Shown: one piece after another, positions 16,653 to 25,714 of the stretch
How positions within the stretch are numbered: position 1 is the stretch's first letter
Layout: every line of letters begins with the position of its first letter
DNA from: Streptomyces sp. NBC_00568
Lineage (GTDB): Bacteria > Actinomycetota > Actinomycetes > Streptomycetales > Streptomycetaceae
NCBI RefSeq assembly: GCF_026341855.1
Contig: NZ_JAPENW010000001.1
Location: 5,819,001-5,883,000, forward strand
Reading direction: 5' to 3'
DNA length: 64,000 nt
Notes under the pieces: generated by a model
Told to the model about the DNA's origin: nothing
What the model saw: the letters and a program-made list of their open reading frames with translations, nothing else
The model's database searches: none
Made by a program: the position numbers and the translations under genes

Positions 16653-18401
16653 TCAGCCCGTGACGACCAGGCCGACGATCTCGTCGTCCGAGAACCAGAC
16701 CCGTACATCGGGCCGTCCCCCCGCGAAGGCGGAGTGCACCGCCTGACGGATCTCGGGGGACGGGTTGTTGAGGTTGCGCCAGGCACCGGACACGTACAGC
16801 CGGAGCCTCGGCGGGAGTTCGCGCGGATACGGCAGCAGCTCGTCCCAGTACCGTTCGGCCTGGCCCGAGCCGACCGCCTCCGGCAGCAGCCGGGTGACCG
16901 CCGCCTTGATGTCCGGCCGGTTGCCGATCCGCTGGGACGCGGGCCGGCCCGGCGCGTCCTGCTGCGGGGAACCCGTGGCCCGCAGCACCGCGCGCGCACG
17001 TTCCGAGGACATCGGTGCCTGGCCCGCCGCCTTGAGCATGCCTTGCAGCGAGGCCAGGGCACCGACCACCACCGGGGAGGCGGAAGAGGTCCCGGAGAAC
17101 GTGTCCGTGTACCAGGCGATCTCCTCGGCGCCGCCCTGCAGATCGCCGGGCCGGTCCCAGAAGCCGCCGGTGGTCGTGACCTCGCGTCCCCAGCCCTGCG
17201 CGTCCACGCGGGCACCGTAGTTGGAGAACGCGAGCCGTGAACGGTCCGGGCCGTGGTCGCGGCCGTGCGTGCCGGGCGGCGGTGCGCCGGCGCCGACCAG
17301 GATCGCCCCGGAGGACCGGTTGGAGGGGTTGAAGGGGTTGCGCCACCAATCGGGGAACTCCGCGGGGCGGCGTTCGTACACCGCGTCGTCGAGCGACTCG
17401 GCGCCGTTGCCGGCGGCCGCCACCACGAGGATGCCCCGGGCGGTGGCGTACTGGACGGCCGCGAAGTTGTCGGGCCACCACTCGAGCGCGATGTAGCCCT
17501 CCTGCGTGTCGCGCTCCTCGAAGTCGAACCGGGGCCCCGGGGCGTGCAGTTCGACCAGGATGATGTCGCCGGGGCTCAGCCGTTCCGCCGCCGCGTGGAT
17601 CGCGGCGGCCGTTCCGATGCCCTGGAAGGACGCGGCCGCGGTCACGGCGTCCGGCGCGATTCCGGTGGTCCCGTGCTCGTTGCGGTCGCCGCCGATCACC
17701 CCGATGACGGCGGTGCCGTGGTTGCGCCAGGCGATGTCGGTGACAGGGGTGCCGACGACGACACCGGCGAGTTTCGAGGCCAGATCCTCGTGCCCGAGCT
17801 GCCAGGCGCCCTCCACGTCGATCACCGTGACGCTCCGGCCCGAACCACCCGGCCGCTGCCAGGCCCAGTAGGCGTCGATGCCCTCGGGCGCCGGACGCAA
17901 GTAGCCCTGCCGGCTGGTGAAGTCGGGGGTGACGTGCGCCCCCTCCTTGAGCCGCTGGCCGTCGTCGGCGCTCTGGCCGGTCCAACCGGCCGACCCCGTC
18001 GAGGCGGGAACGGCACCCGGCTTCACGTACGCCGTGTCGATCTCCGGCAGTGCCGCGATGCGTGCGCGCAGCTCCTGGGCACGGCTCTCCACGCCGCGCA
18101 CCCGGTAGAAGAGCGCGAGGTCGGGCCCGTTCTCGGTGCCCGCCACCGCGGACTGCTGGAGCCGCTCCTCGCTCCCGAACAGCGGCTCCAGGGCGAGCTG
18201 TTCGTCGGTGAGGAACATGTTGAGGGCCGAGACGTCGGCGCCGGCCGCCGAGCGGACGCCCTCGGCCCGGGCACGCAGCCGGGCCTCCGGACGGGCGACG
18301 ACGATCAGCTCCTGCTCGGCTCCTCGATAGGTGAATCCCGCTCCGTCGGGCCCGGGCCCGGTCGTTCCCGGGCCCTGCGCCGGCTGTACCTGGTCGGTCA
18401 T
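16653..18401 (-). CDS. S8 family serine peptidase (subtilase) without signal peptide
   Basis: 582 residues. An N-terminal 160-residue region of unknown fold (helical, with TYRGAEQELIVVARPEARL) precedes a subtilase domain with the full triad: D195 in VTVIDVEGAW, H228 in WRNHGTAV, S439 in FSGTSSASP, plus oxyanion N332 in AAAGNG. The protease ends near 510. The last about 50 residues (533-582) form the domain also found in the downstream glutamine-rich protein. No signal peptide or membrane segment is visible, so it is cytosolic or uses a non-classical route. The ATG at 18401 has an AAGGGAGCG site; earlier in-frame starts lack one. The physiological substrate is unknown; the partner gene is an obvious candidate substrate, adaptor or target. 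Confidence 0.88.
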   Translation of the reverse strand: MTDQVQPAQGPGTTGPGPDGAGFTYRGAEQELIVVARPEARLRARAEGVRSAAGADVSALNMFLTDEQLALEPLFGSEERLQQSAVAGTENGPDLALFYRVRGVESRAQELRARIAALPEIDTAYVKPGAVPASTGSAGWTGQSADDGQRLKEGAHVTPDFTSRQGYLRPAPEGIDAYWAWQRPGGSGRSVTVIDVEGAWQLGHEDLASKLAGVVVGTPVTDIAWRNHGTAVIGVIGGDRNEHGTTGIAPDAVTAAASFQGIGTAAAIHAAAERLSPGDIILVELHAPGPRFDFEERDTQEGYIALEWWPDNFAAVQYATARGILVVAAAGNGAESLDDAVYERRPAEFPDWWRNPFNPSNRSSGAILVGAGAPPPGTHGRDHGPDRSRLAFSNYGARVDAQGWGREVTTTGGFWDRPGDLQGGAEEIAWYTDTFSGTSSASPVVVGALASLQGMLKAAGQAPMSSERARAVLRATGSPQQDAPGRPASQRIGNRPDIKAAVTRLLPEAVGSGQAERYWDELLPYPRELPPRLRLYVSGAWRNLNNPSPEIRQAVHSAFAGGRPDVRVWFSDDEIVGLVVTG

Positions 18402-19112
18402 CGCGTACCGCTCCCTTCGATCCCTGCGGGTGCCGGTCCCTGCGGGTGCCGGTCGATGCGTGTGCTCCGTCGTGCCGTGTGCCTTCCTCCGGTGCGGCGC
18501 CGAATGCCATGTCCCGTTGCCGGGCGGCGCCTTCGGGGCACAACCTGGCACGCCCACGGCGCCGCGTCCACCCCGTCTTCGCCAACTTGGTTTGAAAACA
18601 AGTTGAATGGGGAACCCTGTGCAATCCGTCCTGAAACAGATGTCACGCCCCAATCAGGCCAAACGCTGCGGAGGCGCATGTCAAGTGATGGGGCGGCAGC
18701 GGCTGTTGACCCTTGGATCGGTCGAGCCCGGCCCCCATGCGGCCGGGCGCCGTGCGCACCGCTGTTCCGCAGGCCGCGGGCTGCTCGCCGAAAGAGCTGT
18801 GCCGGGAGGGGTGGTACGGCCGGACGGCGCGCCCCGACGGCAGGACGGCCCGGCCGTGAGGGCGTCGGCCGACCGGTTCTCTCCGTCCGGCCGGTTTCAC
18901 GTCGGGGGCGTCACCGCCGCCGGCCCGCCGTGCGCGCACGCCGAGTCGCCCGCGGACGGCGGCTTCACCGCACCGGCGGCTTCACCATGCGAACCGGAAC
19001 GGCGGGTGCGGAAGGGTGATCGATGAGGGCCCGGCGCCGGACACTCTTCCGGCAGCCCGGCAGCCCGGCAGCCGGGGGGACGGCGCGCTGCGTGCGCGCC
19101 GCCCCTTTCCGC
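18402..19112. other. Gene-free region upstream of the subtilase operon
   Basis: 711 bases with no convincing gene. It contains an operator-like palindrome at 18583-18605. The rest is GC-rich sequence rich in short direct repeats (for example GGCTTCACC and GGCAGCCC copies near 18960 and 19050) towards the PAC2 gene end. Confidence 0.5.
18583..18605. promoter_or_regulatory. Operator-like palindrome upstream of the subtilase operon
   Basis: CAACTTGGTTT and AAAACAAGTTG form a 23-base inverted repeat (10 of 11 positions matched) about 180 bases before the protease start. It is strikingly AT-rich for this genome, as expected of a regulator-bound promoter. Confidence 0.5.
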
Positions 19113-20288
19113 TCAGTCCTCGGAGGAGTCCGATGCGTCGGAGGAGCGGGAGGAGTCGGAAGGATCCGATGAATCCGGGGAACCCGGCGCCTTCGCGGCA
19201 CCCGAGGAGCCCTTGGAGTCCTGGGGGCCGGACTCGCCGGCCCGGACGTCCGGGCCGGTGCCGTCGGCGGCCTCGTCCGTCTCCGGCTCCTGTCGCGACT
19301 CCCCGTCGTTTCCGGCGTCCTGCCCCGTGTCGGACTCCGGGCGCTGCGCCATCGGCGGCCGCGTACGGCCGCCGGGAGTGTCACGGAGGTACGAGGTCGG
19401 CTCGCCGCTCTCCGTCGCGTGGCTCCCGGCACCCGTCGCCGGACCGCCGCCGTCCCTGCGGCGCAGATAACGCTCGAACTCGCGGGCGATCGCCTCGCCG
19501 GACGCCTCCGGCAGCTCGGCGGTGTCGCGGGCCTCCTCCAGCGTCTGCACGTACTCGGCGACTTCGCTGTCCTCGGCGGCCAGCTGGTCGACGCCCAGCT
19601 GCCAGGCCCGCGCGTCCTCGGGCAGCTCGCCCAGGGGAATGCGCAGGTCGATGAGGTCCTCGAGGCGGTTGAGGAGCGCCAGGGTCGCCTTCGGGTTGGG
19701 CGGCTGCGACACGTAGTGCGGCACGGCCGCCCACAGCGACACGGCCGGTACGCCCGCGTGCGTGCACGCCTCCTGGAGGATGCCGACGATGCCCGTCGGG
19801 CCCTCGTACTTGGTCTCCTCCAGGTCCATCGTGCGGGCCAGATCGGCGTCGGAGGTGACCCCGCTGACCGGCACGGGACGGGTGTGCGGGGTGTCACCGA
19901 GCAGCGCGCCCATGATCACCACCAGCTCCACGCCCAGTTCGTGCGCGAAACCGAGCAGCTCGTTGCAGAACGAGCGCCAGCGCATCGACGGCTCGATGCC
20001 CCGGACCAGCACCAGGTCGCGCGGCTTCTCGCCGCCGACCCGGACCACCGACAGGCGGGTGGTCGGCCAGGTGATCTTGCGTACACCACCGTCAAGCCAC
20101 ACGGTGGGGCGGTTCACCTGGAAGTCGTAGTAGTCCTCGGCGTCCAGTGCCGCGAAGACCTCGCCCTTCCATTCCCTGTCCAGATGCGCGACCGCGGTGG
20201 AGGCGGCGTCGCCGGCGTCGTTCCAGCCTTCGAACGCGGCCACCATGACTGGGTCGATCAGCTCGGGAACCCCCTCCAGCTCGATCAC
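19113..20288 (-). CDS. PAC2 family protein
   Basis: 391 residues. Residues 1-285 are the PAC2 (proteasome-assembly-chaperone-like, nucleoside-phosphorylase-related) fold: VAAFEGWNDAGDAAS near the start, VRGIEPSMRWRSF and VVIMGALLGDTPHTRPV, then SLWAAVPHYV. Residues 290-391 are a disordered acidic Ser/Asp tail (PDSSDPSDSSRSSDASDSS). Actinobacterial PAC2 proteins are of unknown function; a role with the proteasome encoded 20 kb away has been suspected only from eukaryotic PAC2. The GTG at 20288 is fixed by GGAAGGAGG upstream. Confidence 0.85.
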   Translation of the reverse strand: MIELEGVPELIDPVMVAAFEGWNDAGDAASTAVAHLDREWKGEVFAALDAEDYYDFQVNRPTVWLDGGVRKITWPTTRLSVVRVGGEKPRDLVLVRGIEPSMRWRSFCNELLGFAHELGVELVVIMGALLGDTPHTRPVPVSGVTSDADLARTMDLEETKYEGPTGIVGILQEACTHAGVPAVSLWAAVPHYVSQPPNPKATLALLNRLEDLIDLRIPLGELPEDARAWQLGVDQLAAEDSEVAEYVQTLEEARDTAELPEASGEAIAREFERYLRRRDGGGPATGAGSHATESGEPTSYLRDTPGGRTRPPMAQRPESDTGQDAGNDGESRQEPETDEAADGTGPDVRAGESGPQDSKGSSGAAKAPGSPDSSDPSDSSRSSDASDSSED

Positions 20289-20619
20289 CCAGCGCCTCCT
20301 TCCGATGTGCCCTCGCGTACGCCTCAACCTTACGGCGTGCCGAGGGGGCCTCCGCAGCCCCCTTGCACGGGGGAGTGAACGGATCACTGCCCCGCCGGGG
20401 GCCAGGAAACACGCGTGACGGCCACCCCGGACCGCCCGCAGTCGTCCGAGCTGTCCACGGTCAACTTGCCCGCGGACCGCGGACATTGCCCCGTGCCCGC
20501 GCCATACGTCGGACGATCGCGAGAGATCCGATGTTCTGGGAGTGGCCCGGAACACTCACGAGGGATGGGGCGCACGCATGAGCGAGACGCGGTCGCCCGC
20601 CCCGGGTTCCGGCTCGCCG
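20289..20619. other. Gene-free region between PAC2 and FadR-type genes
   Basis: 331 bases. It holds the PAC2 promoter region and small GC hairpins (for example GGGGGCC/GGCCCCC-type near 20345). A short frame from the ATG at 20578 runs into the FadR gene on the opposite strand and has no family resemblance. Confidence 0.4.
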
Positions 20620-21291
20620 CTAGAGCGTGGATCTGAGCCACTGCTCCACGCTCGCGATGTGCACCGTCGCCCAGGACCGGGCCGCCTCCGCGTCCCGGTC
20701 GCGCAGGGCGGACAGGATGGCGCGGTGCTCGCGCAGGGTGCGGCCGACCGCGTCCTCCTGGGTCAGGCCCCGCCAGACGCGGGCCCGGGTGGTGGGGCCC
20801 GACAGGCTCTCGAGAAGGGAGCACAGCACCGAGTTGCCCGAGGCCAGCGCGATGCCCCGGTGGAACTCCAGATCGCAGGCGACGAGTTCCTCCACGGAGG
20901 GGTCCGCGCCGAGCTTGTCCAACTGCGAGGAGAGCGCGTCCAGTTGACCCTCGCTGATGAGGGCGGCCGCCATCGCGGTGGCGGCCGGCTCCAGAATGCG
21001 CCGCACGGCGAGGAACTCCAGGACCGTGTCGTCGCGGTGGAAGTCGACGACGAAGCTCAGTGCCTCCAGGAGGAGTTGCGGGTCCAGGCTCGTGACGTAC
21101 GTGCCGTCGCCCTGGCGCACGTCCAGGATGCGGATGAGGGACAGGGCGCGGACGGCCTCCCGCAGGGAGTTGCGGGACAGCCCGAGTTCGGCCGCCAGTT
21201 CGCTCTCCTTGGGGAGCCGGTCCCCGGGACGCAGCGCGCCGGAGACGATCATTCCCTTGATCTTCTCGATCGCCTCGTCGGTGACTGCCAT
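20620..21291 (-). CDS. GntR/FadR-subfamily transcriptional regulator
   Basis: 223 residues. An N-terminal winged helix (1-70, LPKESELAAELGLSRNSLREA recognition region) is followed by an FCD effector domain (75-215). Conserved metal/effector ligands lie in DLEFHRGIA, REHRAIL and ATVHIASVEQ. Family members sense small carboxylates or sugar acids. It follows the glycerol operon but is separated by a terminator and its own promoter with nested palindromes, so autoregulation is likely. Targets cannot be named. Confidence 0.87.
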   Translation of the reverse strand: MAVTDEAIEKIKGMIVSGALRPGDRLPKESELAAELGLSRNSLREAVRALSLIRILDVRQGDGTYVTSLDPQLLLEALSFVVDFHRDDTVLEFLAVRRILEPAATAMAAALISEGQLDALSSQLDKLGADPSVEELVACDLEFHRGIALASGNSVLCSLLESLSGPTTRARVWRGLTQEDAVGRTLREHRAILSALRDRDAEAARSWATVHIASVEQWLRSTL

Positions 21292-21326
21292 GGCGGGGCC
21301 TCCCTGTCACTCGGGATGTCCCCTCA

Positions 21327-21347
21327 GACATCCGATGTCTCATCGGA
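21327..21347. promoter_or_regulatory. Nested palindromic operator for the FadR-type regulator
   Basis: GACATCCGATGTC (21327-21339) is a 6+1+6 palindrome. It overlaps TCCGATGTCTCATCGGA (21331-21347), a perfect 7+3+7 palindrome. The pair sits 36-56 bases upstream of the regulator start. Confidence 0.6.
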
Positions 21348-21432
21348 CAGTATGGGGGTTCAGTGGGATGACCAGAGAGGGTCCAGGCGCCCGGCACCCG
21401 CGGGAGCGCCGACCGTGCCGCGCCGGCACATG

Positions 21433-21471
21433 GGTGAGGGGCGGCACCCCCCGTGGGAGCCGCCCCTCACC
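21433..21471 (-). terminator. Terminator of the glycerol operon
   Basis: GGTGAGGGGCGGC pairs perfectly with GCCGCCCCTCACC (13 bp) around a 13-base loop, 14 bases after the glpD stop. Confidence 0.8.
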
Positions 21472-21484
21472 TGACCGCGGACGC

Positions 21485-23101
21485 CTACTTGTCGTCGAGC
21501 AGGTCCTGCACCTTGCCGCGGACGTCGTCCGTGGCGAGACCGCGGATCGTCAGGGTCGTACGGCGGCGCAGCACGTCGTCCGCCGTCTCGGCCCACTCGT
21601 TGTCCCGGGCGTAGACGACCTGCGCCCAGATCTCCGGGGCGTCCGGGTGGACGCGCTCGCCGAGCTCGGGATTCTCGTTCGCCAGCCGGGCGATGTCGAA
21701 GGCCAGCGAGCCGTAGTGGGTGGCCAGATGCCTGGCCGTGTCGGCGGCCATGCGCGGGCCGGGCGCCGGGCCGTCCACCAGGAGGCGGTGCGCGACGGCA
21801 CGCGGGTTGGCCACACCGGGAAGCGGCAGCTTCCTCGGCAGCTCGGAGACCGGCTCGAAGTCCTCGCCCAGCGGACGGCCGGGCAGCGACTCCAGCTTCT
21901 TCATGACCGTACGGCCGATGTGCCGGAAGGTGGTCCACTTGCCGCCCGCGACGGACAGCATCCCGCCGCGGCCCTCCGAGACGACCGTCTCGCGCTTGGC
22001 CTTCGACGTGTCGCCGGGGCCGCCGGGCAGCACCCGCAGACCGGCGAAGGAGTACGTGATCAGGTCACGGGAGAGCTGCTGGTCACGTATGGAGAACGCG
22101 GCCTCGTCGAGGATCTGGGCCGTGTCCTTCTCGGTGACCGAGACGTCCGCCGGGTCGCCCTCGTACTCCTCGTCGGTGGTGCCGAGCAGGAGCATGTCCT
22201 CCCACGGGAGCGCGAAGGTGATGCGGTACTTGTCGATGGGGGTGGCCAGCGCGGCCTTCCACGGCGAGGTCCGCTTCAGGACCAGATGCGCGCCCTTCGA
22301 GAGACGGATCGACGGCGCGGCATTCGGGTCCTCCATACGGCGCAGGTGGTCCACCCACGGGCCGGTCGCGTTCAGCACGAGACGGGCGTCGACGCCGAAC
22401 TCGTCGCCGGACAGCCGGTCCCGCAGTTCCGCGCCCGTCACCCGGCCCCGGGTGAAGCGCAGGCCCGTGACCTCGGTGTGGTTCAGCACCGCGGCGCCCG
22501 ACTCGACGGCCGCGCGGACCGTCATGAGGGCCATGCGGGAGTCGTTCATCTGGTCGTCGCCGTACACGGCCACGGCCTTCAGGTTGTCGGTGCGCAGCTC
22601 GGGCACGTCCTGCGCGGCCTTGGAGGGGCTCAGCAGGTGTCCCACGCCGTCACCGAAGGCCGACAGGGCGGAGTAGGCGAAGACGCCCGCTCCGAGCTTC
22701 GCCGCGCCGTGCGGCCCGCCCTTGTACACGGGCAGGTAGAACGTGAGCGGGTTCGCCAGGTGGGGGGCCACCTGGCGGGAGACCGCACGGCGCTCGAAGT
22801 GGTTCTCCGCCACCAGCTTCACCGCGCCGGTCTGCAGGTAGCGCAGACCGCCGTGGAGAAGCTTGGAGGAGGCGGAGGAGGTGGCGCCGGCGAAGTCGCC
22901 GGCGTCGACCAGCGCCACCCGCAGTCCGGACTGCGCGGCGTGCCAGGCGGTGGAGATGCCCAGGATGCCGCCGCCGATGACGAGGAGGTCGTACGTTGCC
23001 TTGGAAAGCTGCTCCCGGGCCTCGGCGCGGCTCGGGTTGGAGCCGGAGGCCGGGTGCGTACCGAGGGCAGGCACGGACTGCAGGGTGGGCTGGCTGGTCA
23101 T
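21485..23101 (-). CDS. glpD: Glycerol-3-phosphate dehydrogenase (FAD)
   Basis: 538 residues. An FAD-dependent dehydrogenase that oxidises glycerol 3-phosphate to dihydroxyacetone phosphate and passes electrons to quinone. Visible: Rossmann motif VIGGGILGISTAWHAA near 41-56, SSKLLHGGLRYL, the DAAO-like core, LLGTTDEEYEGDPADV, and the C-terminal DAO_C domain. It is the last gene of glpF-glpK-glpD (gylA/gylB/gylX-type in S. coelicolor), 19 bases after glpK, and a terminator follows. No signal or membrane segment; it binds the membrane peripherally. Confidence 0.96.
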   Translation of the reverse strand: MTSQPTLQSVPALGTHPASGSNPSRAEAREQLSKATYDLLVIGGGILGISTAWHAAQSGLRVALVDAGDFAGATSSASSKLLHGGLRYLQTGAVKLVAENHFERRAVSRQVAPHLANPLTFYLPVYKGGPHGAAKLGAGVFAYSALSAFGDGVGHLLSPSKAAQDVPELRTDNLKAVAVYGDDQMNDSRMALMTVRAAVESGAAVLNHTEVTGLRFTRGRVTGAELRDRLSGDEFGVDARLVLNATGPWVDHLRRMEDPNAAPSIRLSKGAHLVLKRTSPWKAALATPIDKYRITFALPWEDMLLLGTTDEEYEGDPADVSVTEKDTAQILDEAAFSIRDQQLSRDLITYSFAGLRVLPGGPGDTSKAKRETVVSEGRGGMLSVAGGKWTTFRHIGRTVMKKLESLPGRPLGEDFEPVSELPRKLPLPGVANPRAVAHRLLVDGPAPGPRMAADTARHLATHYGSLAFDIARLANENPELGERVHPDAPEIWAQVVYARDNEWAETADDVLRRRTTLTIRGLATDDVRGKVQDLLDDK

Positions 23102-23120
23102 TGCGGGTTCTTACTCCTCG

Positions 23121-24659
23121 TCAGTTCTCGTCTTCGATCCAGCCCATGGTCCGCTCGACGGCCTTGAGCCAGCTCTTGTACTCACGGTCGCGGACGTCCG
23201 CGTCCATGTTGGGGGTCCATTCCGCGGCCCGGCGCCAGTTGGCGCGCAGGTCCTCGGTGTTGGTCCAGAAGCCGACGGCGAGGCCGGCGGCGTAGGCGGC
23301 GCCGAGGCAGGTGGTCTCGGCGACCATCGGGCGCACCACGGGGGCGTCCAGGACGTCGGCCAGGGTCTGCATCAGCAGGTTGTTGGAGGTCATGCCGCCG
23401 TCGACCTTGAGGGCCGTGAGCTCGACACCGGAGTCCTTGGTCATGGCGTCGCTGATCTCACGGGTCTGCCAGGCGGTGGCCTCCAGGACGGCGCGCGCGA
23501 TGTGCGCCTTGGTGACGTACCGGGTCAGGCCGGCGATCACACCGCGGGCGTCGGGACGCCAGTACGGGGCGAACAGACCGGAGAAGGCCGGTACGAAGTA
23601 GGCGCCGCCGTTGTCCTCGACCGAGGACGCGAGCGTCTCGATCTCGGCGGCGGACTTGATCAGGCCCATCTGGTCGCGCATCCACTGCACCAGCGAACCG
23701 GTGACGGCGATGGAGCCTTCCAGGGCGTAGACCGGCTCCTGGTCGCCGATCCGGTAGCCGACCGTGGTCAGCAGGCCCGAGTACGAGTTGATGATCTTGT
23801 CACCGGTGTTCATCAGCATGAAGGTGCCGGTGCCGTAGGTGGACTTGGCCTCGCCCTCGGAGAAACAGGTCTGGCCGAACAGGGCCGCCTGCTGGTCGCC
23901 GAGCGCGGAGGCGACCGGGATGCCGCCGAGCAGGTCGCCGAGCGGGCCGCCGGTGACCTCGCCGTAGACCTCGGCGGAGGAGCGGATCTCGGGCAGCATC
24001 GCCAGCGGGACGCCGATGGACTCGGCGATCTTGTCGTCCCACGCCAGGGTGTGCAGGTTCATCAGCATGGTGCGGGAGGCGTTGGTGACGTCGGTGACGT
24101 GCTTGCCGCCGTCGACACCGCCGGTCAGGTTCCAGATGACCCAGGTGTCCATGGTGCCGAAGAGGATGTCCCCGGCCTCGGCGCGCTCGCGCAGGCCCTC
24201 GACGTTGTCGAGCAGCCAGCGGGCCTTGGGGCCGGCGAAGTACGACGCGAGCGGCAGGCCGGTCTCGCGGCGGAAGCGGTCCTGGCCGACGTTGCGGCCG
24301 AGTTCCCGGCACAGGGCGTCGGTGCGGGTGTCCTGCCAGACGAGGGCGTTGTGGACGGGCTCACCGGTGTTCTTGTCCCACAGCAGCGTGGTCTCACGCT
24401 GGTTGGTGATGCCGATGGCCTTGATGTCGTCGCGCGTGATGCCGGCCTTCGAGATGGCTCCGGCGACGACCTCCTGGACGTTGGTCCAGATCTCTGCGGC
24501 GTCGTGCTCGACCCAGCCCGGCTTCGGGAAGATCTGCTCGTGCTCCTTCTGGTCGACGGAGACGATGCGTCCGTCGCGGTCGAAGACGATGCAGCGGGAC
24601 GAGGTGGTGCCCTGGTCGATCGCGGCGATGAAGGGGCCGGCGGTGTGTGCGTCGGTCAC
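23121..24659 (-). CDS. glpK: Glycerol kinase
   Basis: 512 residues of the FGGY kinase family. It phosphorylates glycerol with ATP to glycerol 3-phosphate. Signatures: AAIDQGTTSSRCIVFD at the N-terminus, TNQRETTLLWDKNTGEPV, ILFGTMDTWVIWNLTGG, and DGGMTSNNLLMQTLADVL near the C-terminus. Located between the glycerol facilitator and glpD in the same orientation, downstream of gylR. Confidence 0.97.
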   Translation of the reverse strand: MTDAHTAGPFIAAIDQGTTSSRCIVFDRDGRIVSVDQKEHEQIFPKPGWVEHDAAEIWTNVQEVVAGAISKAGITRDDIKAIGITNQRETTLLWDKNTGEPVHNALVWQDTRTDALCRELGRNVGQDRFRRETGLPLASYFAGPKARWLLDNVEGLRERAEAGDILFGTMDTWVIWNLTGGVDGGKHVTDVTNASRTMLMNLHTLAWDDKIAESIGVPLAMLPEIRSSAEVYGEVTGGPLGDLLGGIPVASALGDQQAALFGQTCFSEGEAKSTYGTGTFMLMNTGDKIINSYSGLLTTVGYRIGDQEPVYALEGSIAVTGSLVQWMRDQMGLIKSAAEIETLASSVEDNGGAYFVPAFSGLFAPYWRPDARGVIAGLTRYVTKAHIARAVLEATAWQTREISDAMTKDSGVELTALKVDGGMTSNNLLMQTLADVLDAPVVRPMVAETTCLGAAYAAGLAVGFWTNTEDLRANWRRAAEWTPNMDADVRDREYKSWLKAVERTMGWIEDEN

Positions 24660-24775
24660 GGTGTGCTCCTGGGATCCGTGGGAAAGGGGCTGTATACGGC
24701 GCGGTGCTTCAAAGCGGTGCTGTGCGGCTCGCGGCTCATGGGGCGCGGCTTCCTAGCGTGCTGGAGCGGGGGCTC

Positions 24776-25570
24776 CTAAGCGAAGGCGACGTTGTATATG
24801 CCTGCCGCGATCGCGCCGCCGATGAGCGGGCCGACGATCGGTATCCAGGCGTAGCTCCAGTCGGATCCGCCCTTGTTGGGCAGGGGGAGCAGGGCGTGCA
24901 CGATGCGCGGACCGAGGTCACGGGCCGGGTTGATCGCGTAGCCGGTGGGGCCACCGAGCGAGAGGCCGATGCTCACCACCACGAAGGCGGTGATCAGGGC
25001 GCCCAGGGTGCCCAGGCCGTTGCCGTCGTTGTTCAGACCCTGCGTGAGGATCGCGAGGATCAGGACGACGGTGCCGATGATCTCGGTGGCGAGGTTCTGC
25101 ACGATGTTCCGGATCTCGGGGCCGGTGGAGAAGACGCCGAGCACTGGGCCCGCGCCGGTCTCCTGGGCCTCGACGGCCTTGGTCTCGGTGGCCTGCGCAC
25201 CCGGACCGCCGACGATCTCGCGGTCGGTGAGGTGGGCGAGGAACTGGCCGTAGTAGGTGACCCAGACCAGCGCCGCACCGATCATGGCGCCGAGCATCTG
25301 CCCGCCCCAGTAGGTGGCGAGGTTGCTGTAGTCGTCGTCCTTGATCGCCAGCGCGAGGGTCACGGCCGGGTTGAGGTGAGCGCCGGAGAGCGGCGCCGAG
25401 ATGTAGACCGCGGTCATGACCGCGAAGCCCCACCCGAAGGCGATGGCGAGCCAGCCGGCGTTGCGCGCCTTGGAGGCCTTCAGCGTGACGGCGGCGCACA
25501 CGCCACCGCCGAGCAGGATGAGTACGGCGGTACCGATGGTCTCGCCGATGAAGATGTCGGAGCTGGACAC
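24776..25570 (-). CDS. glpF: Glycerol uptake facilitator (aquaglyceroporin)
   Basis: 264 residues with six membrane helices and two half-helix pore motifs, HLNPAVT and INPARD. The Asp after the second NPA box marks the glycerol-conducting subgroup. A loop of about 30 polar residues (GGPGAQATETKAVEAQETG) is longer than in E. coli GlpF. The GTG at 25570 with AAAGGAG upstream is preferred to the ATG at 25750, which would overlap the operator. First gene of the glpFKD operon; a GylR-type box lies 130 bases upstream. Confidence 0.95.
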   Translation of the reverse strand: MSSSDIFIGETIGTAVLILLGGGVCAAVTLKASKARNAGWLAIAFGWGFAVMTAVYISAPLSGAHLNPAVTLALAIKDDDYSNLATYWGGQMLGAMIGAALVWVTYYGQFLAHLTDREIVGGPGAQATETKAVEAQETGAGPVLGVFSTGPEIRNIVQNLATEIIGTVVLILAILTQGLNNDGNGLGTLGALITAFVVVSIGLSLGGPTGYAINPARDLGPRIVHALLPLPNKGGSDWSYAWIPIVGPLIGGAIAAGIYNVAFA

Positions 25571-25699
25571 CCGCGACTCCTTTGTCCTTCGTCCAGGGGA
25601 AGCCGAACCCCGGGTCCCTCCGGTGGTTCGTGCTCTCGGGGAGTGAGAGCGATCTCGGCCCTGGCATTGCCACACTCTAACGCGTATTGCCGGTAGGTG

Positions 25700-25714
25700 T
25701 TCGACAATGTCGAC
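25700..25714. promoter_or_regulatory. GylR-type operator upstream of glpFKD
   Basis: TTCGACAATGTCGAC is an almost perfect 7+1+7 palindrome and matches the box upstream of gylR (26715-26729) in 13 of 15 positions. Both copies are also flanked by a TGTCGAACAC(C)TACCGG-type sequence. Confidence 0.65.

Noticed and set aside
18402..18653. N-terminal extension of the subtilase from an upstream in-frame start
   Set aside because: No ribosome site at the upstream start, and the extra residues are Arg-rich non-conserved sequence; the ATG at 18401 has a good site.
20542..20640. Short plus-strand peptide beginning at 20578
   Set aside because: No family resemblance, and the frame runs on through the opposite-strand regulator gene as a shadow.
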